A stretch of 64,000 bases of DNA from Corbicula japonica (GCA_038501625.1 JAZAYU010000037.1:5270001-5334000); one strand, 5' to 3'. Shown: positions 1-11,092, numbered from the stretch's first letter. Notes: generated by a model not told the origin, from the letters alone. Translations and numbers: made by a program.

Positions 1-755
1 TATTTTCGTTCACACCTTTAAACGGAATTTAAATGGCGCCTGCAAGAATAAGGGTATATGAACCGAGTCCCAGATGGATCTATTTTTCACTCGTGTCCCA
101 GTTGGATCTTTTTACCTTTTTACTCGAAATTGGACAAACTATCACGATTTGTGCATAAATCAAATGTCGAAAATGACTTTAATAATGTATCTAACAATCG
201 GCTACAAAAATGAATGGATGCATTGACAGAACTCGGCATCGATGTATGTTGTTTTTGGCCTGAGTCCTGGATGGATCTCTAAAAAAACAAATTAAAACCG
301 AATAAACTCATAAACTGGCTCATCTCACAGTAAATGCTTCTCGGAATAATAATATTGAGACTTATGATTATTTGTTGCGCTACAAAACAATTTTAAGCTA
401 CGAAGATTTCAAACAGAAAAAATAAAGTTTACCTTTGAAGCGACGGGTTTGTTTACAAAAAAAGTCCGGGATGGATCTTTTTGGTAGGTGCTCTTGACGT
501 AGTATGATACCATTGTAAGTATTTCTGCGTGATTTACCGGAAAAAGAAAATATTATCTTTTCCCAAGGGAAAAAGTTCGCGTGATACATGAGTGACGTTA
601 CCTCTTCAAGTGTCTGACGACATAATTATATTCAAGTTAGTGACGTCATTTACAAAATAAGGTATGCGGAAACGTCAATATTTCCGCGTCAGAAACGAAA
701 TTAAGTATGTATAAATAAACACGAATGTTATGAACAGTAAAAGGTATGCAAGAAA
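1..755. other. No gene; degenerate GTCC-NNN-TGGATCT motif copies
   Basis: I see no coding signal here. A short motif of the form GTCC, a few variable bases, then TGGATCT recurs at about 68, 96, 264 and 462. The copies are irregularly spaced and look like remains of a decayed dispersed or tandem repeat. Confidence 0.4.
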
Positions 756-879
756 AAGTATCTTGCATGAGACATTCGGCAAATCAGAAAAATCTGTCAC
801 CTCAAAGCCTCGTTCCCGCAAAATAGTTCCCCGAAGACAGATTTTTCTATCTTTACCAAATGTCTCATGCAAGATACTT
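756..879. mobile_element. Small palindromic MITE-like element
   Basis: A left arm beginning AAGTATCTTGCATGAGACAT is mirrored by a right arm ending in its near-exact reverse complement. The arms are about 43 bp with a few mismatches and a short GC-richer loop. The short open frames on both strands here are by-products of the palindrome. No clear target duplication was found, so the superfamily is unknown. Confidence 0.6.
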
Positions 880-1010
880 ATATTCATTACCCTTCCTCAC
901 AAATTCCTCAAACTCATATTACGTGTACCACATTAAAGGTTCTTTGTTCGCGGGCATTCTGTTCTATTAAGATGGATGTTTCTTGTCAAAAGTTCTAAAA
1001 ATTGAAAGAT

Positions 1011-1345
1011 GCCTCCCCTCACAGCCAAAAAGCAAGAGGGAGAAGAGAGCATGCTTATACAAAGAACAATTTCAAAATAGACGCAACAAACAATTAACGA
1101 AAATGAGAACCCGAGGGGTTACCTCCTTGGAACGGTCAGCGGAAAAACAATTTGCCACTAGGGGTTTCAACGAGGTTCTAGGTTGCACCAACCTCACATC
1201 TGCCCTAACAGCTTTTCATTTGAACAAACAAGTACAAGTTGTCTTGGTGAAATAACTCAAACCCAACCATCAACTTGACAACTTTGCATACAAAAGCACA
1301 CACATTAAACATTACAAGCTTATAGCAATGTAAAAGCAAATGGGC
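1011..1345 (-). mobile_element. 3' tail of the Penelope-like family, truncated
   Basis: Read on the minus strand this matches the 3' part of Penelope-like copy 1 around 7,560-7,870. It shares a ...GGTTGGTGCA-C-CTAGAACCT... stretch, the TGGCAA...TTGCCACTG segment, and the run leading to TTTTTGGCTGTG. Neither the reverse transcriptase part nor the extreme 3' end is present. The open frame at 983-1255 on the plus strand is an accidental antisense frame. Confidence 0.7.
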
Positions 1346-1814
1346 GGGTTTTCAAATGATGTTTTCAAATGACTCTTATCAACGGCCCTATCGCTTACCT
1401 AATTCTTGGATACATGAAATGAAAGGTAGAAACATGCAAGCAAATAACAAATACACTGCTGACTTTGCAACAATTAAAATAAAGATATGTTTTCACAATG
1501 TATGTGTATGATATAGTATAGTATGTCAAAGGCAAATTAGCATGTATGTAAAAGGTACAAATACCAGGCAGGGATTAGCGCCTGAGAGTTAAGAGATAAG
1601 CACTGTTAGAACAAATATATATACATATGTCAGTATATTTTAAACTCTGTAAGTAATTGTCGTTGTAAGATGATGTTAAATAATGCTCCTCTCAATTAAA
1701 CACTGAACTGATCCACACGACAAAAAATGTCGATCATCTTCACTGATTTGGTCAACGATGCATTGCATAGTGTACGACTCATTGTATTGCATAACAGGTC
1801 ACGAATGCAAAAGC
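1346..1814. other. No gene seen
   Basis: AT-rich sequence with a TATATATACATATGT patch near 1,615. I see no conserved reading frame or repeat. Confidence 0.4.
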
Positions 1815-2240
1815 GAAAGAGAAGGCCCTCGGTGGGATTGAGGTGGCCCCTCTTAGTGATTGTGGAGGCCCTCGGATGGATTGAGGAGGCCCCTCATAGT
1901 GAAAATGAATGTCCTAGGAGGAGTTGAGGAGGCCCCTCGAAGTGATGGTATAGGCCCTCGGAGGGACTGAGGAAATTCAAGTTATTGAAGAGGGATTGCA
2001 AAGGCTATAAAACAGACACTTTTTGTCATATTTTATACAGCTTTAACACCATTTGCTAAAGACGCGCGCTGTAGCTATGACGGATGATAAATACATCGAG
2101 AATGTACTCGATGGAATTAAGGGAAGGCTCTGAGGGATTGAGGAGCTCCCTCAGACAGATTAAGGATTGCAAAGGCTCATAAGAACATATTATATTTGTC
2201 ATGTTTAATGCAATCAGTTAATAAAGACTCCAAAAACGTG
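1815..2240 (+). repeat. Family B repeat: GGCCCTCGGAGGGATTGAGG tandem block, copy 1
   Basis: About four degenerate units of roughly 40 bp occupy 1,823-1,970. Each carries GGCCCTCGG, a GATTGAGG, and GGCCCCTC. A non-tandem section follows, containing GCTAAAGACGCG, TAGCTATGACGGATGA and ATACATCGAGAATGTACTC, and then two more GAGGGATTGAGG-type units. The same order appears reverse-complemented at about 8,575-8,900, so this is a dispersed element with an internal minisatellite and not a one-off tandem run. No TIRs or coding capacity were seen. Confidence 0.6.
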
Positions 2241-2295
2241 ATAGGTTCCTCCTCTATAAATACAAATTAATGAGGAATCGCTTATTCGCGGATAA

Positions 2296-3634
2296 GGCGG
2301 CGAAAGGTTCACATGTCAAATTTGTGCGAAAACATTTATTAGACAGGATAACATGTTGCGACATAAGAAAAATGTGCACACCGGAGGTGAATCGGACAGG
2401 GAGAATCATTCATATACGACGGAGGACGAAGGCGGAATGGAGTCGGATAAAGAGAGTGATATGGAGACTAAGACCGACTCCTCAAATGAGGAGTGTGAAG
2501 ACCCTTGGGAAAATGTTATTGATGTTTCTTTTAATAAGCGGCAAGAGGAGTTCGAGGAGTACCGTAAATTGGGATATTTTGGCCTTGGTTAATAATTTAC
2601 CTAATTGGCCACCCTAATAAAAAGTTCAAAAATTAAACACACCAAAATATGCCACAGGTGAAAATAAAGCCCAGGTAGTGCAAACACAACAATACAGATT
2701 ATTTTTCGCACTTCGCCGACGTTGATCACAATTTATCGCTTACAAAAACAACTCGATAAATCTCATTATTTTAAATTTCAATTAGTGTATTTAAGTTTGT
2801 TGGATTATTGTTTGTTGCAATAAATGTTGTGATATTGTGAGATTGGTTTAAGTGTTTTAAATATCATATCGTTATTTGCATTACACTTATATATTTTTTA
2901 TGCATTTTAAATTTATATTTCTGCATGTGAAGTTTTATTTTTGTATTTAAAATAATAATATGAATAATTGTGCTGTCTTTTGTTGCTTTCATCTATATTT
3001 ATCGTTTATAAATATGTCTAAGATAAATGCTGACCAATCTGATAAATTAGTATATAGATGACAGAACAAAATAACGTATTTGTGTTGATTTTTCGCCACA
3101 CAATGATAAATGGCCAAAATTAAACTGGCCAGAATAAAACACAGGCACTTTGGTGCAAAATGGCCAAAATTTGACGACGCCAAAATATCCCAATTTACGG
3201 TAAGTGCAAAGTTACATGGAATCTAAGGGCGTGACTGTAGACGATGCTAGGAGACTTGTTTCATCGCGAAATGAAAGGGGCATACAGAAAGGCGATGGCA
3301 CGAATTTTTTAGTAGTATGGTGATGTGGATCAATGCCCTCCTGAAGGATTCTATTTTTTAAGCAATTAAGAAAACGGCATCTGACCTAAACGTGACAGAT
3401 GACTACGGCAGCGAAGAGGCATGGAAGTACGCGATCAGCAGCAGAAAATACACGTTTGAAAAGATCCTTAATAGATACGATCCCCCGGAAATGACAAAAG
3501 CATTATCAGTCAGACAGAGGGGAGAAGACGGTAATGCTAGCGATGCTGTTCAACGGGTCGAGCGATGGGTAAACAGCGAACTAGAAAGAATCCGAAATAA
3601 ACCATCAATTAGCATATTTGGACTACCTTATTAA
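2296..3634 (+). pseudogene. Broken gene with a C2H2 zinc finger and acidic region, split by a MITE
   Basis: The frame open from 2,296 encodes a good C2H2 finger, ERFTCQIC then 12 residues, H-x4-H, at about 2,302-2,379. A Glu/Asp/Ser-rich stretch with EDPWENVIDVSF follows. At 2,562 a TA-flanked element interrupts it, and the last residues of that frame (RKLGYFGLG) are element sequence. Beyond the element, fragments of one protein lie in different frames: VTVDDARRLVSSRNERG near 3,230-3,285, then SEEAWKYAISSRKYTFEKIL and RYDPPE before the stop at 3,632. The order finger, acidic, helical and basic suggests one former gene. I do not recognise its function; a DNA-binding or mobile-element-borne protein is possible. 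Frameshifts and stops make it a pseudogene. Confidence 0.55.
2562..3200. mobile_element. Tc1/mariner-type MITE, TA target duplication
   Basis: The left end CCGTAAATTGGGATATTTTG and the right end form perfect ~22-bp terminal inverted repeats. TA lies immediately outside both ends (2,560-2,561 and 3,201-3,202). The 639-bp interior is AT-rich and has no open frame. Sub-terminal TGGCC/GGCCA motifs recur near both ends. TA duplication with inverted ends is typical of Tc1/mariner non-autonomous elements. Confidence 0.75.
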
Positions 3635-4369
3635 AATAAAATAACTGACATTAGAAATATTCGAAGAGGGACAATTATGGATGCTTCTTGTTATTTTTCA
3701 CAAGATGTTACCATATTTGTAGATTTTCAAACGAAATAAATTTAGCTTTGAACAGTTTATCGAGCGTTCATTCTTTCAATGACCTTAAAATTGATAGTGG
3801 TTCATTCCAAAATATTGCAGCGACATTAATGGATGAACCTCCCCTTAAGCTGCTCTGCACGTGGAGGAACTCCTAGGTAGTGCATGAGGCCCTCTTTTAA
3901 CATTGTAAACGCTAGAAATCGCGAGTTCTGCATCATTTCCGAAAAAGCTCACATTTTTCATAACGTGGTGTCAAACGAGTACTAATAAAATGTGAAAATA
4001 TAGATGAAGTGTTGGTTGTAACTTGTAAAAGTTTGATGTGAATAAAAACGAGGAACCGTCTTCTTTTGTTGAATTATTTTATATATATAGCCTTATTTAA
4101 GTAATTACTTTCCTTAGTACATACATGAGGTTAACTTAATTACCTAACCAACATTCGTTACCTTAATGCCCATACTTATCTCACACTGTTCACGCCTACT
4201 TTTTCACTCATTATGACTCCTCTTTTACTCCTCATGCAACCTCTTTCACTCCACATCCCTCCTATTGAACTCCTCTTGCTAAATAAAATTAAAAAGTGTC
4301 TAAAGACCCGCCGGAGTCCATAACACAGGTATGCTAGATCCGAGATTATGACATTTTTAACTTCAGTGA
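3635..4369. other. No gene seen
   Basis: AT-rich DNA after the zinc-finger pseudogene. CT-rich short words such as ACTCCTCTT recur around 4,200-4,280. No convincing frame. Confidence 0.35.
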
Positions 4370-4535
4370 ACTCTCCAGAGTCTATTGAACTTGTCTGTGA
4401 CTATTTCGAAGACGCTCGCAGACTTCCAGGAATTCCGTTGCAAATAGAATTAAGAACTGTTTTAGCGTCAGGAGACCCTCCCGAGTCTATAACATCGGTC
4501 TTCAGCTATTTCTTAGACACTCGCTGACTTCCAGG
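4370..4535. repeat. Two degenerate ~110-bp tandem units
   Basis: The block containing GAGTCTAT, CTATTTC, AGACGCTCGCAGACTTCCAGGAAT recurs about 110 bp later as GAGTCTAT, CTATTTC, AGACACTCGCTGACTTCCAGGAAT with several substitutions. No function assigned. Confidence 0.5.
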
Positions 4536-4750
4536 AATCCAGGCAAAAATTATCAAGTTTATCTCTGATAATATTTATCAAGAAGGCAAAATTTCAAAAA
4601 ATCCTGATTTTGACATTTTTGATTAGCTTGAATTACGAAAACGAAAATCGAGGTCACACGGGATAAGGACTAATGGTATCATCAAAAGAAAATCGCGTGT
4701 TCATTGTTCTATTCATGACCTTCAAAATATTTTAAAACATTCTGGTAGAC

Positions 4751-5155
4751 ATGCTATGCTTTCGCGTTTGGCATCTCTTTCTTTTTTCAAGTTCACAAAA
4801 AGCGGATAAGGAAGCCGATGATATTGTTATAAGAACCCATCCACTTTATGAAGTTGCAAGCTTTCCACAGTGTAACACTCGTCATGTTCTCAGACCACAC
4901 ATTGACTTTGAACCTGATCACCAAAGACATTTTCTTAAAATTTCATTTTTAAATAAAGATATAGATTTTATTGACCTTTCAAGTATATTTAAAGATAAAA
5001 CTGTTGAATCGGCAATACCTAATTATTTCAAGAATGCTGAAACACCCGTCGTTTGTTATAAATACATGTATAACAAGCCCATTAGAAACATAATTTTCAA
5101 TTACAACAAAATTACCATGCATTTACGGATTGTTGAAAACACACCAATATCATGA
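4751..5155 (+). pseudogene. N-terminal region of Penelope-like protein, copy 1
   Basis: Contains HIDFEPDHQRHFLKISFLNK and DFIDLSSIFKDK, a conserved upstream part of the same polyprotein family as the RT core downstream. The frame ends at TGA (5,153-5,155). Related coding continues in other frames to about 5,327 (a KGPKYRIPSDIDF-type stretch), where family A has inserted. No enzymatic motif was recognised in this part. Confidence 0.6.
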
Positions 5156-5327
5156 GACTGTTCTAATTCAAAATTTTGCTATCTACCTGCTGGTCACTTC
5201 GTTACAGGGATCTAAATGTTATCAAAGACTTTAGAATCCGCAATTTAATTTTAAAAGGTCCAAAATATAGAATTCCATCGGACATCGACTTTAATGCCTG
5301 TCATGCGGAAATTGCAGAGCCCTTAAA

Positions 5328-5834
5328 ATAGATGAAAAGGGACTTTTGAAAGCCACCGAACACGACAAATATGAAAATACTGCAGGCTCGGTTTGAGTGA
5401 GCCTGTTCATGGGCAGTATGGGAATGCATATTACTGCCCACGCCGCCTAGCCCCGGGTTGAGCGCAACTCAGTAATTACACCAATAAATCGCAACTCAGT
5501 AATTACACCAATAAATAGTACAATTTCGAACCATCCCAAACGATGGTATGCATATGGCGGTGAACACGGCACCTTCAATGAGGTATTTTCAGATTAATAC
5601 CATTCCATGTTCAGCGGCGTATGGTTCCCCAGATAAAAGAATGGGTTTGCCCTAAACGAGAAAACAATGGGCGGAACTCAACAGAATAGATCAAAGACGA
5701 CGCCAGAGGCATATCCTTGGGGGGGGGGGGGAGATTGGACAATATCCAAATTTATACTGGCCGAAATATTAAAACAAAAGTAATTTTAGAAGTACTATAA
5801 ACATAGTACATAAGTATCGTGCTCAACAACACTG
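5328..5834 (+). mobile_element. Family A repeat copy 1, inserted in Penelope-like copy 1
   Basis: Starts TAGATGAAAAGGGAC and continues with TTTGAAAGCC, GGCTCGGTTTGAGTGAGCCT and TGCCCACGCCGCCTAGCC. It ends near ACATAGTACATAAGTATCGTG. The same start and order occur at 20,413-20,970 (+), 25,300-25,692 (-) and 53,160-53,335 (+). Penelope-like coding resumes after it (AGCCTAATGCTCTTTCAAACTGG), as in copy 4 at 62,247. It has no TIRs and no coding capacity. A run of about 13 G sits at 5,719. SINE-like or MITE-like; class unknown. Confidence 0.65.
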
Positions 5835-6347
5835 ATTGAATGTACGGGGAGACTTTTTACAGCCGCCACACCAAACTCTTTTTGCAATAAATGGTGTAAA
5901 CGAGATCATGCTGAGCCTAATGCTCTTTCAAACTGGAAAAAAAAATTCAAAATAATTGACACTCGTATTGTTCAAACTGAAGAGCTTTAAAGAACTAATG
6001 CTTATACACTGACCTCTTAATCTGAGAGTGATATTGTTACTGCATACACTCTACAAATTACAAAATTTAGAATCAGTGTTGAGCCGAAACAAGACAAAGT
6101 ACCTTCTATGTGTTGGTTGCCTTAAATGCACAAAACACCGTACAAAGCAAGATTTATTGCAAACTCTAGTTCTTGTCCAACAACAATATTATCCGTTCTC
6201 TTAACATCTTGTCTTACAGCTATAAAAGAACGTGTAATTAGATATTGCTAAAAAAATTTAAAACTACTCGCAAAAATTTTATTTGGTCTAAAAATTTCAA
6301 ATGACGTTTTGAAGAAGCTTAAATAAAATAATTTTCAGGCGTTCTGT

Positions 6348-6900
6348 TTGTCTACCTATGATTTTTCTACTTTGTATACTTCTCTCCCTCATAATTTAAT
6401 AAGAGACAAGCTAACCAGTCTCATTGAAAAAACTTTTGCTAGAGACCATAAAACATTTATCGCATGTAATGAACATAGGGCATTCCTTTCAGATGGTTCT
6501 TATGATAATTATATTTCATGGACCTGTCAAGACCTTATCCAGGCGCTCACATTTTTATTGGATAATATTTATTTGAGGTTTTGTACCTCTATTTATAAAC
6601 AAGTAATAGGCATTTCAATGGGTACTAATTGTGCAGCCCTTGTTGCTGATCTGTTTTTATACTGTTAAGAAAGAGACTTTATGTTTTCTCTTTCTACCGA
6701 ACATCAAGATGATATTATTACAGCTTTAAACAACACCTCGAGGTACCTTGATGATTTATTAAGTAAAGATAATAACCATTTTTCATCACTGGTTGGAACT
6801 ACATCTTAATAAAGCGAACACTTCAGAAAAGCAAGCAAACTTTCTTGATCTTAATCTGTCCATTGAAAATGGTTACGTCACTACTAAAATATATGATAAA
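6348..6900 (+). pseudogene. Reverse transcriptase core, Penelope-like copy 1
   Basis: Shows STYDFSTLYTSLPHNLI (palm motif with the first catalytic Asp) and GISMGTNCAALVADLFLYC. A TAA at 6,666-6,668 follows directly, and the frame then continues to TSRYLDDLL, the catalytic YxDD-type motif. A frameshift follows soon after, and the IYDKRDDFN-type downstream region lies in another frame. The catalytic residues are present but the frame is broken, so the copy is inactive. Confidence 0.75.
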
Positions 6901-7329
6901 AGAGATGATTTTAATTTAAATATAGTAAATTTGCATTTTTAGACGGCGATGTTCCTCGTGCAACATCTTACTGGGTTTATATCTCACAGCTTGTTCGCTT
7001 TTCAAGAACTTGCAACGATGTGAATGATTTCAATGAACGTAATCTTTGCATTACAGAAAACGTTTAAAACAAGGTTATCGGTATCACAAATTGAGGAGAA
7101 CCTTTTGCAAGTTTTATCGCCGATACCCAGATCTAATTCATAAATACAGGTGCAGTTTAAAAACAATTGCAACAAGGTATTTTACAGCCAGTTTTTATGG
7201 AGATTAAATTGATAAACTTAAGAAGATAAAAGGCAATGTTAATTTCTCCCGGTTTTATTCGCAAAAACCATCTGTAAATTTAAAAAGAAAGGTTACCAAC
7301 ATGATATTTTACAGCGCTCTGCAGGCCTG

Positions 7330-7584
7330 GTGATTAACCCATCTACAGTTGATCATTATGCTTCCCTCCCCCTGTCGTTGCACGACGGTGGCAGGGGTTT
7401 AAGAGTTTATGAAGGTTTATGGGGAAATCTTTTCTTAAAAGAACCTAGAAGCTCGATTTGTTTCTTTTATCCCTGTCGTCGTGTTCTTGCTGTTTTTACT
7501 CCAGGTGCTCTGGTCTCGGTAAGATCATTGAGTACCCGCCTTTTGGCTTCGCAATGCTATTCGCTTCGTATGTTTTATACGTGA
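7330..7584 (+). pseudogene. C-terminal region of Penelope-like protein, copy 1
   Basis: The frame reads NPSTVDHYASLPLSLHDGG and onward. It corresponds in position to the region after the RT palm and thumb. The same DNA occurs at 16,190-16,280, where it is interrupted by the TTAA element, and again at 20,971-21,100. Its function is unknown. Confidence 0.45.
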
Positions 7585-7920
7585 GTGCTTTTGCATGCAC
7601 ATTGTTTAGCCGATAAGTGGGTTGGTGTTATTTCACCAAGACAACTTGTCCTTGTTTTGTGATACGAGAACCTGTTGGGGCAAATATGAGGTTGGTGCAC
7701 CATAGAACCTGGTTTAAATTCCCAGTGGCAATTTGTATTGCCACTGACCGTTCCTAGGCGGTATCCCCTAGGGTTCTCGCTTTCGTTAATTGTTTGTGGC
7801 GTCCATTTTGAAACTAATTATTGTAATACCATGCTCTCTTTTCCTCTCTACTTTTTGGCTGTGTGAGCAGGCTGTGTCTGCTGGATGTGGCCATTCCTGA
7901 TATGCATATTTCACTTTTTT

Positions 7921-8560
7921 CCTCTATCACGCATGCGTGGTAACCTAAAGTAGAAACCTAGATAAAAGTACTCATTTTATTCTACTACAATATATATGTC
8001 AATTGAGTTTTCTATCAAGAAATGACATTGTTAATCTACACTATTCACTTCACGTAGTTTTTTTTAAACGTGTTTCTGGATAATAGTCTACTTAACACAA
8101 TTTATACGTCGTTAACCCACACTAATGTTTACATGTTTCGCAACAACGAGTTAAATGTATCTCACTAAATATAAAATTTCCTTTTTATGACATGCGACCC
8201 AAATTATTCGTACATATTCGGTGTCTCTTCAATACACAAGCAATTACAACAGCTTAATTATATTCGTTCATTTTAAATAAAACTTACTTTACCATCAAGA
8301 AGGAAATTATGCCTGATTAAGAGTTCAGATATTATTTTATGAAAAAGTACTGTTTTTACGAACAAAAAGAACAACGTGTGATAAAGTGCCTTTTTGTGTT
8401 TGTTTAGTGTTTTTTTTTTCATTTTTGAAATTCTGTAAAATGTCTTAGAACTTCGGTTTTGAAAGTTGCAATAAGGCTTCTACAATTCAACGTTGATCAT
8501 ACAATTCTATAATTAAGCAAACTAGGATTTAATTCGGAGTTTTGTTCAAGGTAATTCGAC
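7921..8560. other. No gene seen
   Basis: AT-rich stretch with poly-T and poly-A runs. No conserved frame, and no repeat shared with the rest of the window was recognised. Confidence 0.4.
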
Positions 8561-8574
8561 ACAAAGAAGCTGGA

Positions 8575-8900
8575 CAGTCCCCACTGTGAGGCCTTCTCAA
8601 TCGGTTGAAGGAGCCTCCTCAATCCCTCAGAGGCTTTCTTCAATCCTTACGAGTAGAGTACATTCTCGATGTATTTGTCATCCGTCTGATAGCTACAACA
8701 CGTGTCTTTAGCAAAACGATTGCATGACAAATATTATCTTTTCTTACAGTCATTGCAATCCCTCTAGAATAACTCTGGTGCTTTCCTCAACCCCTCCGAG
8801 GGCCTGCACTTTCGCTGTGAGGGGGCTTCCTAAATCCCTCCGAGGTCCGATGGCCTGCTTAATCACTCTGAGGGGGGCCTCAATCCCTCAGAAGCTTCCC
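8575..8900 (-). repeat. Family B repeat, copy 2 (inverted relative to copy 1)
   Basis: The reverse complement follows copy 1 at 1,815-2,240: GAGGGATTGAGG units, then ATACATCGAGAATGTACTC, the TAGCTATCAGACGGATGA core and GCTAAAGACACG, then more GCCCTCGGAGGG units. The two copies lie about 6.3 kb apart in opposite orientation around Penelope-like copy 1. The open frame at 8,724-9,002 is a repeat artefact. Confidence 0.6.
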
Positions 8901-9149
8901 CCTGTCGCGTCCTTCTCAGTCTATCATTACTTAAAATTATTCCGACATAACCAAAAAACATCGTTCATTAGGAAGTCCGTTCCACTCCTCTGTTGGCGTT
9001 AACAGTCGTAATATAGAAAACCGAATCGCTTTAAATGAAATAAGTTACGTTGACAGATAAATAATGATGAAATTGTCACCATCGCGTTCATCAAACATAT
9101 TGTGCTAATGACCTTTTAAAGAAGTTCGTTGCTAAAGTGTGGCTGAGTT

Positions 9150-9472
9150 ACCCAAGTACATTGGCACACGGCACACGAACCAATGTGATTACAGCACTAT
9201 ATACACTACTCACACTCTTCAAATTACAAAATTTAGCATCAGTGTTGAGCCGAAACAAGACAAAGTACCTACTATGTATTGGTTGCCTAAGCAAGATTTA
9301 TTGCAAACTCTAGTTCTTGCACAACTAATAAATTATCCGTGCTCTTAACATCTTGTCTTGTAGATATAAAAGAACGTGTAATTAGGTATTGCGAAAAGGT
9401 TTTTGAAATCACTGTCAAACCTTTTTTTGTCTATAAAAATTACAAGTTTTAAAGAAGCTTAAATCAAATTAT
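9150..9472 (+). mobile_element. Penelope-like copy 2, 5' piece
   Basis: Matches the linker region of the family: CAAATTACAAAATTTAGCAT, ACAAAGTACCTACTATGTAT, then CTCTTAACATCTTGTCTTGT. It stops at AGAAGCTTAAATCAAATTATTT, where LINE sequence begins. The counterpart continues at 11,319 after the LINE. A 20-bp stretch following the WLPK codons has been lost compared with the other copies. Confidence 0.7.
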
Positions 9473-9477
9473 TTATT

Positions 9478-10764
9478 GGTAAAATAACAGTAATTAAAAC
9501 ACTCTTATGCCTATCTTCATACATCTTTTTACATCATTACCAAATCCACCTCAAGATAGAATAAATTATATCAATAGACTTTTTTTATGAATTTATTTGG
9601 GAAGGAAATGCAAAAATAAAACATAGTATTTTAGTGAGAGAATATTGTGATGGTGGTTTAAGAATGATAAACTTGATGGCATTCATAAAAGCCCTAAAGT
9701 TGACATGGTCAAGAAGACTTACTAATGGGGGAATCTGGTCATATATAATAAATGAGCTTATTGATATGCAAAAGTTTTTTCACTGTGGTAAGCACTTCAT
9801 TGACAAAATTGTCAGACAAATGTCTAATAGCTTTTGGAAAGATACAATGGGAGCATTTGCTAGTCTAATTGAAATAAAATCAATGAATGTTAACATAAAT
9901 GAAATTTGTAACTTACCATTGTATTATAATCACTATATACACATTGACAATAAGAGCTTTTTTCTAAAATCTTGGTTTGAAAGTGGTGTACAATACATTT
10001 GTGATGTTCATAAATCAAATAGTAAAGAAATCATGACTGTTGAAGAATTTAATGAGAAATATAACTTGAATGCAAATTTTTTAGTTTATAATGGTATAAT
10101 AAATGCTTTAAAGCAGTTTTTGAGTAAATGCAACCAAGATAATAAACAAACAGTCCATTTACAAAGGCCAATATACCCAACTTTTATGAAATATATTTTA
10201 AAAAACCAAAAAGGCTGTAAAGAACTATACTCCAGCTTCAACCAAAATAGCTCAGAATTACCTGCAAGTCAAAGAAAATGGTCTGAAAGACTGCAGTGTA
10301 CATTTGAACAGGATGAATGGAAAATATATTGTAGTTTACCTTTTAACCTCACATCTGGCACTAGTATACAATGGTTTCAAGTGAGGTTACTGCATAGAGT
10401 GCTAGGTACAAATGAGTTATGTAATATTGGTAGAAGAGATAATTCTTTATGTACATTTTGTTTAAGGGAGACAGAGTCTATAGAGCACTTGTTTTGGAGA
10501 TGTGTGAAAATTCAAAATTTCTACAAAAATGCTTTTACATCAGTGGAAGTCTTTACAACAATTAATGAGCATGTTATACTTTTTGGTTATAAAGAAAGAA
10601 AATTTTATCTAGAAAACCTCTGTTTGATCTATGTAAAGATGTATATTAACAAATTCAAAATGCGTAAATTACAGCCAACAGTAGATGGTTTAAAAGCTTA
10701 TATGAAATATCTTTTGAAAATTAATAAAGAAATATGGATACAATCAGTAAAGTTAAACATTTGA
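9478..10764 (+). pseudogene. LINE ORF2 C-terminal region (post-RT plus zinc knuckle)
   Basis: The main frame (9,568-10,764) has no in-frame stop for nearly 400 codons. It starts with FIWEGNAKIKHSILVREYCD and GGLRMINLMAFIKALKLTW, the conserved block after the RT domain in L1-like LINEs. Near the end is WFQVRLLHRVLGTNELC followed by CTFCLRETESIEHLFWRC, a C-x2-C...H-x4-C knuckle typical of ORF2 C-termini. Upstream, KITVIKTLLMP-like and NPPQDRINYINRLF segments lie in another frame. One extra T in the run at 9,581-9,586 explains the shift. Endonuclease and RT domains are absent through 5' truncation. Dead copy, L1 clade, possibly Tx1-like. Confidence 0.8.
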
Positions 10765-11077
10765 TTGAAACATTAATTGGTCTGGGAACATAAAGTTTTT
10801 TCGCTACATTTTTCTTGTTTAGTTAGGTATTGTTATGTAGTTGTAAAACACTCTTTGTTGATTGCTGCTCTACAAAATTCTATCCTATAAATTTTTTAAA
10901 CAGCAACAAAAATAAACCGGTAGTTAAATAGGATGCCTTATTCTGTATTTTTGTTTAATAAAACACCTCTCAAAATATTTAGCATGTTTTAACTGAGGAA
11001 AACATAAATTCTGAGTTATACATTAGTAGATGTTGTAACTTGTATGTTTCTTTAAATGTAAATGTATGTATGGTTTA

Positions 11078-11092
11078 GTGTGTGTGTGAGTG

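Larger units (their letters stand above)
4580..7920 (+). mobile_element. Penelope-like retroelement copy 1 (degenerate)
   Basis: Defined by comparison with three other copies in the window (about 9.1, 14.9 and 62.1 kb). In order it holds an N-terminal region (4,751-5,155), a family A insertion (5,328-5,834), a linker with frameshifts, the reverse transcriptase core (6,348-6,900), a C-terminal region (7,330-7,584), and a 3' tail ending TGATATGCATATTTCACTTTTT at about 7,920. The tail also occurs alone elsewhere in the window. The assignment to Penelope-like elements comes from the style of the RT motifs and is less certain than its being a retroelement. No GIY-YIG nuclease was recognised. Confidence 0.7.

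Noticed and set aside
983..1255. 90-codon plus-strand frame as a host peptide
   Set aside because: It lies antisense within a Penelope-like tail whose sequence repeats elsewhere.
7600..7920. Hammerhead ribozyme in the Penelope-like 3' region
   Set aside because: Some Penelope-like elements carry hammerheads, but I found no CTGATGA core paired with a GAAA strand in a suitable layout.
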